The notes under the pieces are model-generated. The model ran no database searches and was not told the origin of the DNA. It saw only the letters and a list, made by a program, of their open reading frames with translations. Position numbers and translations under genes: made by a program. From positions 568,001 through 632,000 of the forward strand of contig NZ_CP013021.1 of NCBI RefSeq assembly GCF_001420915.1: a DNA stretch of 64,000 nt, read 5' to 3'. Below, piece after piece: positions 1-9,552 of the stretch (position 1 is the stretch's first letter; each line of letters opens with the position of its first letter). This DNA is from Agarivorans gilvus. GTDB taxonomy: Bacteria > Pseudomonadota > Gammaproteobacteria > Enterobacterales > Celerinatantimonadaceae.

Positions 1-728
1 TTTAAACGCCCTTTTGTAGTAAGGGTATATTGGAATTGTTGTTCGCGTGGAACCGGCGCTGCGCCAATACGACCAGCCGCTACTTGAATATTTTGTTCTT
101 GAATGGCGCTAACCGCGTCTTCTACAGTGACCCCTAAACTGGCCATGCGATCGGGATTAAGCCAAATCCGCATGGAATAATCCATGCCACCAATAATACT
201 CACCTTGGAAACACCGTTAACCCGCGCTAGGTTGTCCTTGATGTTAATTCCCAAGTAGTTATTCAAAAACAAATTATCTAGTGTTTCATTGGGCGAGACC
301 AAGTTAAGCATCATCAATATGTTCGGATCTTGCTTTTGTACTTTTACCCCGTTACGTTGCACTTCACTCGGTAGCCGCGGCATGGCTTGTTGAACACGGT
401 TTTGTACGTTCACCTGCGCCATCTCCACATCACTGCCTACTTCAAAAGTGACGTTAAGGCTATAACTACCATCGTTGGCGCCTTTAGACTCCATGTAAAT
501 CATGTTTTCAACACCGTTGACTTCGGCCTCTATGACCTTAGCGACGGTATCGGCCACCACGTCAGCGCTAGCACCGGGGTAGCTGGTACTAACCGATACC
601 ATGGGTGGTGAAATATTTGGAAATTCCGCTACCGGTAATACCGGGATCGACAAAAAGCCAGCTAGGGTCAATACAATAGAAATGACAAAAGCAAACTTGG
701 GTCGATGAATAAAAAACTTACTGATCAT
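1..728 (-). CDS. RND efflux pump inner-membrane permease, N-terminal part (partial)
   Basis: This is the first 242 or so residues of an AcrB/MexF-type resistance-nodulation-division transporter, which exports drugs or other toxic compounds using the proton gradient. The protein starts MISKFFIHRPKFAFVISIV, the usual cytoplasmic start followed by membrane helix 1 (about residues 11-30). The typical porter-domain segments follow, including PVAEFPNISPP, YPGASADVV and the QNRVQQAMPRLP region. The ATG at 726-728 has an AAGGAG ribosome site six bases upstream. The gene runs off the left edge, so the remaining roughly 800 residues are missing. It lies 10 bases downstream of the adaptor gene and is surely in the same operon. 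The substrate cannot be told from this part. Confidence 0.93.
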   Translation of the reverse strand, partial: MISKFFIHRPKFAFVISIVLTLAGFLSIPVLPVAEFPNISPPMVSVSTSYPGASADVVADTVAKVIEAEVNGVENMIYMESKGANDGSYSLNVTFEVGSDVEMAQVNVQNRVQQAMPRLPSEVQRNGVKVQKQDPNILMMLNLVSPNETLDNLFLNNYLGINIKDNLARVNGVSKVSIIGGMDYSMRIWLNPDRMASLGVTVEDAVSAIQEQNIQVAAGRIGAAPVPREQQFQYTLTTKGRL

Positions 729-738
729 CACCGACTCC

Positions 739-1899
739 TTAGGATTGAGGTTCGCTAAATGGTTGAATGGTATCCATTTCGTAATCTACCACCGCGCCAA
801 TCCGCACTTTTTGTAGGCCCTCGGTAATCACTAAACTCCCTTCGGTTAAACCTGATTCAACCTGCCAGTCAACACCGTAACGCTGGCCAAGAGTAACCGT
901 GACTCGTTCAACAGTGTTTTGTTGGTTTACGACCAAAACATATCGACCTTGCTGATCTTCTTGTACTGCTCGCTGAGGGACCAGCATAACCTGCTCTGAG
1001 CTAGGAGATTCAATGATCACCGTGACATACAAACCCGGTACCAACATGTGCTGCGTGTTGGGAAACTCTGCACGGAGCGCCAAGGTTCCAGTGGTTGCGT
1101 CCACCCGGTTATTGATAAAATTCATCTTGCCGACTTCATCAAACATCGAACCATCGGGAAAACGAATTTTTACCGGAAAATCTTGTAGATCAAACTCGCC
1201 ATCAACTTTGTCTATTCGTTGAGCTGTTACCAATACTTTTTCAGGTACCTGAAAATTAACCCAAACAGGTTCCATTTGAACCAAATTCGCCAATTCTGTT
1301 TGGTCGGGAATGATCAGATCACCTTTGAAAACGGCTGCTCGACTAATACGCCCAGTAAACGGTGCATATATTTTGGTATAACCCAATTCCAATTTGGCAT
1401 TCTCTAGGTTGGCTTGGGCACTTTCTAAAGAAGCAGCGGTTTGCAACTGCCGAGACAAAAGATTGTCGTAATCAGATTGGCTAATAAAATTGTCTTTAAT
1501 TAAGCCTTCTCCCCGCTTGAAGTTAAGAACGGCCGTATCATAAGCGGCTTTAGCTTGAGATACCGTTGCTTGAGCCGCTTTCAGTGCCGCATCATATTGA
1601 GCGGGGTCAATCTCAAACAAGAGATCGCCTTCCTGCACTACGCTGCCTTCTTCGAAGTTTGTTTTAAGTAGGTTACCGCGTACCTTTGATTTAATGGTTA
1701 TGTCTTGGGTCGCTTCGGTACGTCCAACAAACTCACGGTTTGGCTGTACTTCTTTCTTAACCACTTCAAGCACTTTTACGTTTACTTTGACTTCGGGGGC
1801 TGCGGGTGGCGCGTTATCACATCCACTAAGCAGTAACAATGCACTAATAGACAGGCCTAAAACGGTTGCCATACGAGTTACAAGCGGGGCCGTAATCAT
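739..1899 (-). CDS. RND efflux periplasmic adaptor (membrane fusion) lipoprotein
   Basis: A 386-residue HlyD/AcrA-type adaptor that links the inner-membrane RND pump to an outer-membrane channel. The N-terminus has a lipoprotein signal with lipobox LLSGC (Cys27), so it should be anchored by lipid in the periplasm. The lipoyl half-motifs flank a helical hairpin (about residues 100-170, rich in Ala, Gln and Leu), followed by a beta-barrel domain and a C-terminal membrane-proximal domain. The length is normal for AcrA relatives. It is the first gene of the pair with the permease just downstream. No regulator or outer-membrane factor gene is visible next to it. The family is certain; the substrate is unknown. 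Confidence 0.93.
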   Translation of the reverse strand: MITAPLVTRMATVLGLSISALLLLSGCDNAPPAAPEVKVNVKVLEVVKKEVQPNREFVGRTEATQDITIKSKVRGNLLKTNFEEGSVVQEGDLLFEIDPAQYDAALKAAQATVSQAKAAYDTAVLNFKRGEGLIKDNFISQSDYDNLLSRQLQTAASLESAQANLENAKLELGYTKIYAPFTGRISRAAVFKGDLIIPDQTELANLVQMEPVWVNFQVPEKVLVTAQRIDKVDGEFDLQDFPVKIRFPDGSMFDEVGKMNFINNRVDATTGTLALRAEFPNTQHMLVPGLYVTVIIESPSSEQVMLVPQRAVQEDQQGRYVLVVNQQNTVERVTVTLGQRYGVDWQVESGLTEGSLVITEGLQKVRIGAVVDYEMDTIQPFSEPQS

Positions 1900-2096
1900 A
1901 AACTTTCCTTGTATTTAAAAACTATTTCCACTTAATCAATATAGTCTCAACTAGGGTGATTGAAAACTAATCAAGCCTTTTTAGTTGGATTTTTTTGAAT
2001 ATGAAACAAACACTTACTTTTTCCTTATATAAGTTATGGATTACAAAGTAACGATCATTTTGTTAACATGAGCCGCACTTAAAAGGCGAGAGCAAC

Positions 2097-2600
2097 ATGC
2101 AACTACAAAACATAGATAAAAGCACCTACCAAACCCGCTCAAGAAACAGTTACCTTGCTTTATGTGGACTGTTAATTATCTTCACGCTAGCTTGGTCAAC
2201 GCTATTTATCGCACTGTTCTCCAACAGTGAAAATAATTTTATTTTTAACTTACTCGGGGTTATAGCTGCCCTGCTCAGCGTGCTACCCATTGTCAACTAC
2301 TGTAAAAATAAAGCTTGGTTTGCCGAGGTGATTTACGTATGGCGTTTAAAGCGAGAGCTAAACAAAATTAACCGCAAAATGCGTCACTTAGTTCAAGCCA
2401 TGAACCGAGGAGAAGCCGACGCCTTTGTAATAGTGAAATTTAGTTATGTGGGTAGCCGTCAAATTTGGCAATTAGACGACAATACCTTGATGTTAAACGA
2501 GCTTAACCGCAGCGAACACAAACTGGCCGAGCAAGCAGAAAAGCTCGGCATTGAGGTGGACGAAAACCGTTATCGCTCGGAAATGTTAGCTAAGTATTAA
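2097..2600 (+). CDS. DUF3087 family membrane protein
   Basis: A 167-residue protein that I recognise as the DUF3087 family of Vibrio, Shewanella and relatives; no function is known. Residues about 20-45 and 52-68 form two membrane helices. The rest is a soluble, charged, helical C-terminal domain (about residues 75-167), probably cytoplasmic. The start is preceded by AAAAGGCGAGAGCAAC, a reasonable ribosome site. It is divergent from the efflux operon. Its stop overlaps by four bases the stop of the convergent OB-fold gene, so the two messages have complementary ends. Confidence 0.75.
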   Translation: MQLQNIDKSTYQTRSRNSYLALCGLLIIFTLAWSTLFIALFSNSENNFIFNLLGVIAALLSVLPIVNYCKNKAWFAEVIYVWRLKRELNKINRKMRHLVQAMNRGEADAFVIVKFSYVGSRQIWQLDDNTLMLNELNRSEHKLAEQAEKLGIEVDENRYRSEMLAKY

Positions 2601-3211
2601 CACTCAATACGTAAACAGGTGTGCCCATCAACCAGTATCGGCGACACCTGTTGATCATCGGCAAAGGCGCTTTTTAAAGACCCTTCTACTGCCAGTTTAT
2701 CGCCGATTTGGGCATCTTTATCGATCAGTTGAGCAGGATAGGCCCAAAGATTACAGTTAACGCGATGGCTTGCATCTTTTGCGTCTGTAAGCAACTGAAG
2801 TTTAATATAATCCTGATTATTCACGCTCTTACGTAAACGGCTTTTAGCGACAATTTCACCGACCAAGCTAATTCTATTCCAATACAGCTGGCTAGGCGCG
2901 CCAACAAAATTAATGTGTTCTATTTCTAAGGCACTAAGAATTTTTCCGGCAGGATCTTTCTGAGTTTTAAGTTGCGCTTTAATGACAACGCCATCTCCGG
3001 TTTTAGCATAGCGTTTAATTCGCTCCGCTTGTTCGCCACGAGCACACAGCTGAAAGACCTCTACCTGCTCTTTATTACTGGCTTTAGTTTTCTTCTTCAC
3101 TATCACCTCAAGTTGGGTGATCGCCGTACCATCGCTAAAATAACGCAAGGTAAATTCTTTAGTAACGATGTTTCCTAAGAGCTCAACATCAGAGCGACAA
3201 ACAACTTGCAA
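2597..3211 (-). CDS. tandem OB-fold (SSB/PriB-like) protein
   Basis: A 204-residue protein made of two related halves. Residues about 5-105 read like a single-stranded-DNA-binding OB fold (VELLGNIV, then a basic KKKTK strand, then GDGVVIKAQLKTQ). Residues about 110-200 repeat the plan (NRISLVGEIVAKSRLRKS, then GDKLAVEGSLKSA). There is no acidic C-terminal tail ending in a DIPF-type tip, so it is not the housekeeping SSB. It is much longer than PriB, which is about 104 residues. A role in binding single-stranded nucleic acid is inferred only from the fold-like pattern. It stands alone, convergent with the DUF3087 gene, and divergent from rsuA with a short gap. Confidence 0.6.
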   Translation of the reverse strand: MQVVCRSDVELLGNIVTKEFTLRYFSDGTAITQLEVIVKKKTKASNKEQVEVFQLCARGEQAERIKRYAKTGDGVVIKAQLKTQKDPAGKILSALEIEHINFVGAPSQLYWNRISLVGEIVAKSRLRKSVNNQDYIKLQLLTDAKDASHRVNCNLWAYPAQLIDKDAQIGDKLAVEGSLKSAFADDQQVSPILVDGHTCLRIEC

Positions 3212-3297
3212 TTAATCTCTCCTTTTAAGGCATTAGAACCACGATTAGCGTACACTAAGCGCCATTATTAAGCTCTCGTCAAACAAGCACGATTATT

Positions 3298-3996
3298 ATG
3301 AAATACCCTTGTCGAATAGACAAATTCATTTCCAAGGCGCTAGGCCTTCCTCGTAGTGAAGCTAAAAAAGTCATTAAGGCTAAGCGAGTAAAAATAAACC
3401 AAAGCCTAGTAACAAATGGCCAAACGCCAGTTCAGGCTGACGATCATGTTTTTCTCGACCAACAGGCCCTTAGCGCTCAGCAGCATGTATATTACATGCT
3501 CAACAAACCTCAGGGCTATTTAAGCACAGAGGCCGAGGCCAACCACCCCAGCGCTTTATCGCTGTTACCTAATAGCCCACATCAATTGCATGCTGCTGGT
3601 CGTTTAGATGTGGACACCACTGGCTTATTGCTTATTACCAGCGACGGACAGTGGTCACATCGCGTAACCAGCCCCAGAGCCAATAAAGTGAAACAATACC
3701 GAGTGACACTGGCCGAGCCGATCTTTGAAGCAGAGCTACAACAATTACGTGATGGTCTGATGTTACGCGGTGAGCAGAAACCCACTAAAGCGGCCGAGGT
3801 TGAGCAACTCAACGAACGGTTAATTGTGCTTCGGATTAGCGAAGGTCGCTACCATCAAGTTAAACGAATGTGCGCCGCTGTAGGTAATAAAGTGCTGGCA
3901 CTGCATCGCGAAAAAATTGGCGAGATTGAATTGGATGGCCAATTGGCCGCCGGAGAATATCGCCCATTAAGTCTGGAAGAGATCAGCTACTTTTAG
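3298..3996 (+). CDS. rsuA: 16S rRNA pseudouridine(516) synthase RsuA
   Basis: A 232-residue enzyme that converts uridine 516 of 16S rRNA to pseudouridine. An S4-like RNA-binding domain occupies about residues 1-60 (RIDKFISKALGLPRSEAKK). The catalytic domain follows, with the family motif GRLDVDTTGLLL, whose Asp is the catalytic residue, at about residues 101-112. EGRYHQVKRMCAAVGN and EYRPLSLEEI near the end are signature stretches of RsuA rather than RluB or RluE. The length matches E. coli RsuA. Its last 14 bases overlap the 3' end of the convergent diguanylate cyclase gene. Confidence 0.93.
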   Translation: MKYPCRIDKFISKALGLPRSEAKKVIKAKRVKINQSLVTNGQTPVQADDHVFLDQQALSAQQHVYYMLNKPQGYLSTEAEANHPSALSLLPNSPHQLHAAGRLDVDTTGLLLITSDGQWSHRVTSPRANKVKQYRVTLAEPIFEAELQQLRDGLMLRGEQKPTKAAEVEQLNERLIVLRISEGRYHQVKRMCAAVGNKVLALHREKIGEIELDGQLAAGEYRPLSLEEISYF

Positions 3997-5845
3997 TGGC
4001 GTGAACGTACAGCTCTACGCGATTACGGCCTCTTTCTTTTGCCAGATAAAGAGCTTCGTCAGCTTGCTTATATAAACGTGAGAAGCTGACATCTTTACGG
4101 CTTTCAGTTAGGCCAAAACTACAGGTGAAATGTGGACTAACTGTATCTTGTTCAAAACCTAAACGCAGTCGCTCGGCCAAGTTAACCGCTTGTTCTACTG
4201 AGGTTTCCGGTAACAGTAAAATAAATTCTTCTCCGCCCCAGCGCGCAAGAATGTCGATTTCCCGCTTCAGTTGATTGACTTTTTCTACCAAGCGGATCAA
4301 ACACAAGTCGCCCACATCATGACCATGTTGGTCGTTGAGCTTTTTAAAGTGGTCAACGTCAAACATCAACAAGGAAAATGGTGCCCCATTGCGGTCACTG
4401 CGGCTTTGTTCTAAATGAACTAGATGCTCAAAGTGGCGACGATTAGCCGCACCAGTAAGAGGATCGGTATTCGCCAGTCGCTGTAATTTTTTCTCTAAAG
4501 ACTTCTGCGCACTTATATCAATACCCGAACAAACAAAGCTTCTAATTTTATCTTGCCAATATACGGCCGTGACGGTCATCTGTTGTATTGTCACTCTACC
4601 GCTAGCATCGGTAATCGACACTTCGCCCAACCAACTACCATGTTGCTGGGCATGTTCTATCATGGTGCTAAAAGGCGGCTCTAATTCACCAAAAGACGCA
4701 ATGTTATGGCCAATCATTTCCTCCACGCTTAAGCCGGAGCGCTGAGCCAAATACCGGTTTACCTGTAACACAATGCCTTGCTTGTCGGTAATCACCTGCG
4801 AGAACTCGCCTTCAAACGCGGCATCTCGTAGCGCATTTAACTCTTCAACGATGGCCTTTTCTCGACGGATCGCTTCAGTTAAGTAAGCGGTAACAAAACA
4901 GGCAACAATGGCTATTAGCCCCACTCCGCCAATAAATACCAACCAGTATTTGCTGTCTTTAGCTAAATCCTTATACGAGATAAATAGAAAGGCAAAACTT
5001 GGCGCTTCTAGATCGTGCTTAAACACATTAGAAAATAACAAACCGTCACTTAGGCTAACTGGGCTATGCTGTTTGGCGAATTGCCCTCTAGAAAAATAAT
5101 TACCTAAGGCAGAGTAGCTAAGCTTACCGACTAAATGTTCCAGTTTTTCTCCCGTAGCCTGACTGTTATCACCTTCAATAATCAAGCCATCAGAACTGAT
5201 GACCAGGGCTCGTTCGACCAGCTTTTGCTGGCCAACAAAGTGAACGCTATTGTTAATCGCAGTTTGGTTATATTCATTCACCATCCAGCCTACTAATTTG
5301 GACCACTTATCGAACACCGGAATGAAAATAATGTAGAGGTTTTCCCCTGTGGAGGCGTCTTCCACCACTTGGCTAGAAATTTCCCCTTCACCACGCCAAT
5401 TAACGCTTTTTAAATAATCGATAACAGCAGGATTAACTGAGGCGCCCCAATTTAGCTCATAACCATCGGCGGCATGGCTTAATACTAAATCTACTCGCCC
5501 ATCACGGTGGATATAGTAAAAGTCACCTTCTAGATTGACGTCTTTGGAAATCCGCTGCCATTCTGTTGCCAAGCTCACCAAGGTCAGCTCGCTTTCATTA
5601 TTTACGTAGTTTAATAAGCCAAGGCTGCGGGTTAGCAAGGATAAACGCTGTGACAATAAAGTCACAAGATGCCGGTTAGCTGTTTTAAAGCCGCTAAAAG
5701 ACAGCTCAACTTCTTCGGTGATTTGAGCTTTTACGGTTTGATAGCGATGAACCACTAACATAGAAAGAATAAAGCACACAATCAACGCCCAGATTGTTGC
5801 TCGCTTCGTCCATGAAAGCGGCTTATTAAAAACTAAAGAATTCAA
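3983..5845 (-). CDS. membrane sensor diguanylate cyclase (Cache-like, PAS, GGDEF)
   Basis: A 620-residue c-di-GMP-forming enzyme. Membrane helix 1 is at about residues 14-32, a periplasmic ligand-binding region (probably a Cache fold) at about 35-300, helix 2 at about 300-325, a PAS domain at about 340-450, and a GGDEF domain at about 460-615. The active-site motif is GGEEF, preceded by REID five residues earlier, an intact RxxD product-inhibition site. It should therefore be an active, feedback-inhibited cyclase. The longest frame starts at TTG (5843-5845) with no good ribosome site, so the exact start is uncertain. It is convergent with rsuA, overlapping by 14 bases. The signal sensed cannot be inferred. 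Confidence 0.9.
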   Translation of the reverse strand: MNSLVFNKPLSWTKRATIWALIVCFILSMLVVHRYQTVKAQITEEVELSFSGFKTANRHLVTLLSQRLSLLTRSLGLLNYVNNESELTLVSLATEWQRISKDVNLEGDFYYIHRDGRVDLVLSHAADGYELNWGASVNPAVIDYLKSVNWRGEGEISSQVVEDASTGENLYIIFIPVFDKWSKLVGWMVNEYNQTAINNSVHFVGQQKLVERALVISSDGLIIEGDNSQATGEKLEHLVGKLSYSALGNYFSRGQFAKQHSPVSLSDGLLFSNVFKHDLEAPSFAFLFISYKDLAKDSKYWLVFIGGVGLIAIVACFVTAYLTEAIRREKAIVEELNALRDAAFEGEFSQVITDKQGIVLQVNRYLAQRSGLSVEEMIGHNIASFGELEPPFSTMIEHAQQHGSWLGEVSITDASGRVTIQQMTVTAVYWQDKIRSFVCSGIDISAQKSLEKKLQRLANTDPLTGAANRRHFEHLVHLEQSRSDRNGAPFSLLMFDVDHFKKLNDQHGHDVGDLCLIRLVEKVNQLKREIDILARWGGEEFILLLPETSVEQAVNLAERLRLGFEQDTVSPHFTCSFGLTESRKDVSFSRLYKQADEALYLAKERGRNRVELYVHATKSS

Positions 5846-6029
5846 ATTGCTTAGATATAACTATTTATAATACAAACCATTATTAAACAATCAGACTTTG
5901 ATTGCTCCAATAATATGCATGTTAGCACAAGAAATCAGTACTAAATCAAATAATAGAATTCTAAAAAATCTTCCTTGAATCCCAGCTAAGGGCTAACGAT
6001 ACTAGAGAGAAAAACAGTAAGGAAAGTTA

Positions 6030-7862
6030 ATGTCATCATTTCGTTTTCACCCACAAAGCCAAGTTACTCGTCAACAAGACGAATATTTGGTCACCCTATA
6101 CACCGCCCGCACTCATCCCTACAACAAAGTGTTTGTTCGAGTAGAACCTGATCATGAGGAGTGGTTGATTGAGATGTCTGCACCCAGCGTTGAGGGGAAC
6201 TGGTTAAAATGGCAGCAAGCGATTCCGGTAAGCCCCCATTGCGACCACACACTTTACTGCTTTAAATTGCTACTAGACGACAGCCAAGTCTACTTACACG
6301 CAGCAGGCGAGTCTCCGCGCCTCCCGCAGAAGCATTATCACTTCAAATTGAATAACCAAGCCCAGCCACCGGCTTGGGTAAAACAGCAAGTTTTCTATCA
6401 AATTTTTCCCGAGCGTTTTGCCAATGGTAAACCAGAGCTTACCCCCAACGCGCAGAACTACGCCTATCACAGTGATGGACGGCCAATCGTCCAGAAACAA
6501 TGGGGCGAAGCAGTGGCTGAATCTCATGCGGGCACCGGTGCAACTGAGTTCTACGGTGGTGATTTGCCGGGGATCGAGCAAAAACTCGGCTACCTACAAA
6601 ACCTTGGTATTACCGGTATTTATTTAAACCCCATCTTTAATTCACCCAGTAATCATAAGTACGATTGCAGTGACTACTTTAGCGTAGACCCACAATTTGG
6701 TGGTGATGAAGCCCTGATTAGCTTGTCAAAAAGCATGAAGCAATGTGGCATGAAGCTAATGTTAGATGCGGTGGTTAACCATACCTCTAATCAGCACCAT
6801 TGGATGGATTACTATCAGCAAGCCGACGATGGCGCTTACCATCATCAAGACTCGCCCTACCGAGATTGGTACCACTTCGATAACACTGGAAACTATTGGA
6901 CGTGGAAAGGCATCGACACTCTACCCAAACTCAATTTTGCCAATACTCAAGTGCAACAAGTGATATATGGTGGCGACGATGCGATGTTAAAGCATTGGTT
7001 GAAAGAGCCCTTTGCCATTGATGCATGGCGCTTTGATGTGATCCATATGTTAGGCGAACACAATAGCGCACAAAACAATGCCCACTATGTTGCCGAATTT
7101 AGAAAAGCCATTAAGCAAACCAATCCTGAGGCTTATATGATTGGCGAGCACTTCGCCGAAGCCACTCAATGGTTACAGGGTGAACAAGAAGACGGCGCAA
7201 TGAACTACTACGGTTTTAACCACCCGCTCGTCGCCTTCCTAGCTGGAGTAGACGTGCCCCGTTACGTACCCATTAAACTCGATGCTAAAGACTTTGCTCA
7301 ATGGTTGGCTGAAGCCAGAGGTTCTATCCCCTTTGCCAACCAGCTAGCCCAATACAACTTGCTGGATAGCCACGATACACCGCGCTTTAGTTATCTGGTG
7401 AACGAAAATACCCAGTTGGTAAAAATTGCCGCCACCTTATTGCTCACTTATATCGGCGTACCGTCTATTTATTATGGGGATGAAGTCGGTTTAAGCGGCG
7501 CCCAAGACCCAGATTGCCGCCGCTGTTTCCCTTGGGATGAAACACAATGGAATGGCGAATTACTCAGTCATTACCAGCAGCTGATTGCGCTACGTAAACA
7601 ACGTAAAGAGTTACAAGAAGGTGACTTAATCAGCTTATATGAACAGGGAGATATTTGGGTATTTAGCCGCTGGCTTAGCCAGCAGCACAGCATTGTTATC
7701 GTTAACCGTGGTCCTGAACAGTCGCTGGAGCTCGACCTCAGCAGCTTACAAACTCTATGTGAGTATGATGAGCCCCTGTCTAAGGCGCGTCACTCAGCCA
7801 CAAACGGCCGCTTAAGCTTGAACTTAACGGCACAATCCTCATTAGTTCTAACCAGCGTTTAA
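6030..7862 (+). CDS. malZ: maltodextrin glucosidase (GH13, MalZ-like)
   Basis: A 610-residue glycoside hydrolase family 13 enzyme that releases glucose from short maltodextrins in the cytoplasm; no signal peptide is present. An N-terminal beta-sandwich domain (about residues 1-115) precedes the barrel. The four conserved regions are DAVVNH, AWRFDVIH with nucleophile Asp336, IGEHF with acid/base Glu373, and LLDSHDTPR with Asp449. Length and domain plan match E. coli MalZ (about 604 residues). Neopullulanase or cyclomaltodextrinase, close relatives, are alternatives. The ATG is preceded by AAGGAAAG. It is a single gene here, separate from the glycogen genes at 49-56 kb but probably part of the same glucan metabolism. 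Confidence 0.85.
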   Translation: MSSFRFHPQSQVTRQQDEYLVTLYTARTHPYNKVFVRVEPDHEEWLIEMSAPSVEGNWLKWQQAIPVSPHCDHTLYCFKLLLDDSQVYLHAAGESPRLPQKHYHFKLNNQAQPPAWVKQQVFYQIFPERFANGKPELTPNAQNYAYHSDGRPIVQKQWGEAVAESHAGTGATEFYGGDLPGIEQKLGYLQNLGITGIYLNPIFNSPSNHKYDCSDYFSVDPQFGGDEALISLSKSMKQCGMKLMLDAVVNHTSNQHHWMDYYQQADDGAYHHQDSPYRDWYHFDNTGNYWTWKGIDTLPKLNFANTQVQQVIYGGDDAMLKHWLKEPFAIDAWRFDVIHMLGEHNSAQNNAHYVAEFRKAIKQTNPEAYMIGEHFAEATQWLQGEQEDGAMNYYGFNHPLVAFLAGVDVPRYVPIKLDAKDFAQWLAEARGSIPFANQLAQYNLLDSHDTPRFSYLVNENTQLVKIAATLLLTYIGVPSIYYGDEVGLSGAQDPDCRRCFPWDETQWNGELLSHYQQLIALRKQRKELQEGDLISLYEQGDIWVFSRWLSQQHSIVIVNRGPEQSLELDLSSLQTLCEYDEPLSKARHSATNGRLSLNLTAQSSLVLTSV

Positions 7863-7870
7863 ATCCATAT

Positions 7871-7895
7871 AGCTGCTGGCGCGCTGCCAGCAGCT
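7871..7895. terminator. perfect 10-bp hairpin between malZ and rmuC
   Basis: A ten-base stem (AGCTGCTGGC) with a five-base loop and a perfect complementary arm lies eight bases after the malZ stop. No run of T follows on either strand, so it may be a weak terminator or an RNA 3'-end stabiliser rather than a classical intrinsic terminator. Confidence 0.5.
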
Positions 7896-7968
7896 TCACG
7901 GTTCACTAGTTATTCCATCCTGCCACCAACGACTGACTATTTAAGCAATCTAACAGCCTAGCTCTCAG

Positions 7969-9435
7969 TCACTGGCTTGATACTGATTTGGCTGTGCTTA
8001 AGCTGCTATCTTGGTTTCCAAGCAAATCTTCGTGCTGCTGACTATCGGCTAACAATTTAGCATCCAGAGACTTACTGCTGGCTACTTGCAGTTCTTTTAA
8101 CTGCTGCGCTTGGCGTACCAAATTGCCTTTGCCAGTACTGAGTTTATTCATGGCGCTTTGGTAGCTTTCAGTTGAACGCTGCAACTGCTGGCCATGACTG
8201 CGTAAGTCTTCAGTAAAGGCCACAAACTTATCAAACAACTTACCAGCCCGCTGGGCAATCACTTGAGCATTTTGTTGCTGGTATTCACTGCGCCATAGGT
8301 TTTGAATGGTGCGCAGCGCCACCATCAAGCTACTTGGGCTTACCAGTAATACATTTTGCTCAACTGCAAAGGGAATCAAGGCGGGATCTTGCTCCATCGC
8401 AGCTAAATAAGCGCCTTCGATGGGAATAAACAACAACACATAATCCAAGGACTCTAACTGATAGAGGCTGTGATAGTCCTTTTTTGCCAAACCCACAATT
8501 TGCTGGCGCAAGCTTCTAACATGTTCTTTTAGGGCAGCTTGCTGGGCTTCTTTATCTTCGCTGTTGTAGTAACGCTCATAAGCCACCAAGTTCACTTTTG
8601 AATCAACAATAACAGCTTTATCATCGGGTAGTTTCACCACCACATCAGGTTTAATGGTTTTGCCATGCTGGTTAACCCCTACCACTTGGGTATGGTACTC
8701 ATAACCCTCGCGCAAACCCGAAGATTGCAAGATCTGTTCGAGAATCAGCTCGCCCCAATCCCCTTGCTGCTTATTATCGCCTTTTAAGGCACGGGTTAAG
8801 CGCAGTGCATCTTCACTCATTTGTTGGTTGAGTTTTTGTAAAGATACGATTTGGTCTTTTAAAGAGTGGCGCTGCTTCGCTTCATTTTCATAGCTCTGTT
8901 GCACCTGCTGCTTAAAGCCATCTAACTGCTGTTTAAGAGGTTGCAATACCGCTTCAATACTTTGCTTACTTTGCTGTTGTAATTGCTCGCCTTTTTCAGC
9001 AAAGATGCGATTAGCTAATAACTCAAATTGCTGATTAACGCGCTGCTCGGATTGTTCTAAATAGTTGATTCTGTCCTGCAATGTGAGATCTTTTTGCTGT
9101 AACAAGGCGCAGCGCTGTTGTTCTCGCTGTAGTAGCTTTTGCGCCTCTTCAAATTGCTGCTGCACGCCCTGCAGGTGGCTTAATTCAGTTTCTAACTGCG
9201 CGCAGCTAATGGCTTGCTGCTGGCTTTGTTGAGTCAGTTGTTCTAGGGCAAGCTTGTCTGCGGCCGAGCTTTGCTCTAGAGCTGCTAGCTGTTCACTAAG
9301 TACTTGCTGAGCTTTTTTGGCTTGATTGAGTTTCAGCTTGCTAAGCAGGGCCACCAGCAACAGCAAAAACACTAGAGAAAGGCTAAGACTGGCAGTTAAT
9401 TGATTAAATTGAGACAGGATAAACTCGATATTCAC
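7969..9435 (-). CDS. rmuC: DNA recombination protein RmuC
   Basis: A 488-residue RmuC-family protein. The family is linked to limiting inverted-repeat recombination and has a nuclease-like core; its precise biochemical role is not settled. One N-terminal membrane helix lies at about residues 15-35. A long Gln/Leu-rich coiled coil follows (about 40-215). The conserved core then runs over about 225-400 and includes GDWGELILEQILQSSGLREG, IKPDVVVKLPD and VIVDSKVNL, the last resembling a PD-(D/E)XK motif. The start is GTG (9433-9435). The gene is monocistronic by spacing and convergent with malZ. Confidence 0.92.
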   Translation of the reverse strand: MNIEFILSQFNQLTASLSLSLVFLLLLVALLSKLKLNQAKKAQQVLSEQLAALEQSSAADKLALEQLTQQSQQQAISCAQLETELSHLQGVQQQFEEAQKLLQREQQRCALLQQKDLTLQDRINYLEQSEQRVNQQFELLANRIFAEKGEQLQQQSKQSIEAVLQPLKQQLDGFKQQVQQSYENEAKQRHSLKDQIVSLQKLNQQMSEDALRLTRALKGDNKQQGDWGELILEQILQSSGLREGYEYHTQVVGVNQHGKTIKPDVVVKLPDDKAVIVDSKVNLVAYERYYNSEDKEAQQAALKEHVRSLRQQIVGLAKKDYHSLYQLESLDYVLLFIPIEGAYLAAMEQDPALIPFAVEQNVLLVSPSSLMVALRTIQNLWRSEYQQQNAQVIAQRAGKLFDKFVAFTEDLRSHGQQLQRSTESYQSAMNKLSTGKGNLVRQAQQLKELQVASSKSLDAKLLADSQQHEDLLGNQDSSLSTAKSVSSQ

Positions 9436-9552
9436 TGGATTTCCATTGTGATTTAACTAACTCGATGGGTATTATGCATCATACAGTAAGGCACCCGATA
9501 AGCTCGAGGCCGTTTACCACGATTTCACAATTCTTTTAGGAAAATCACCAAC

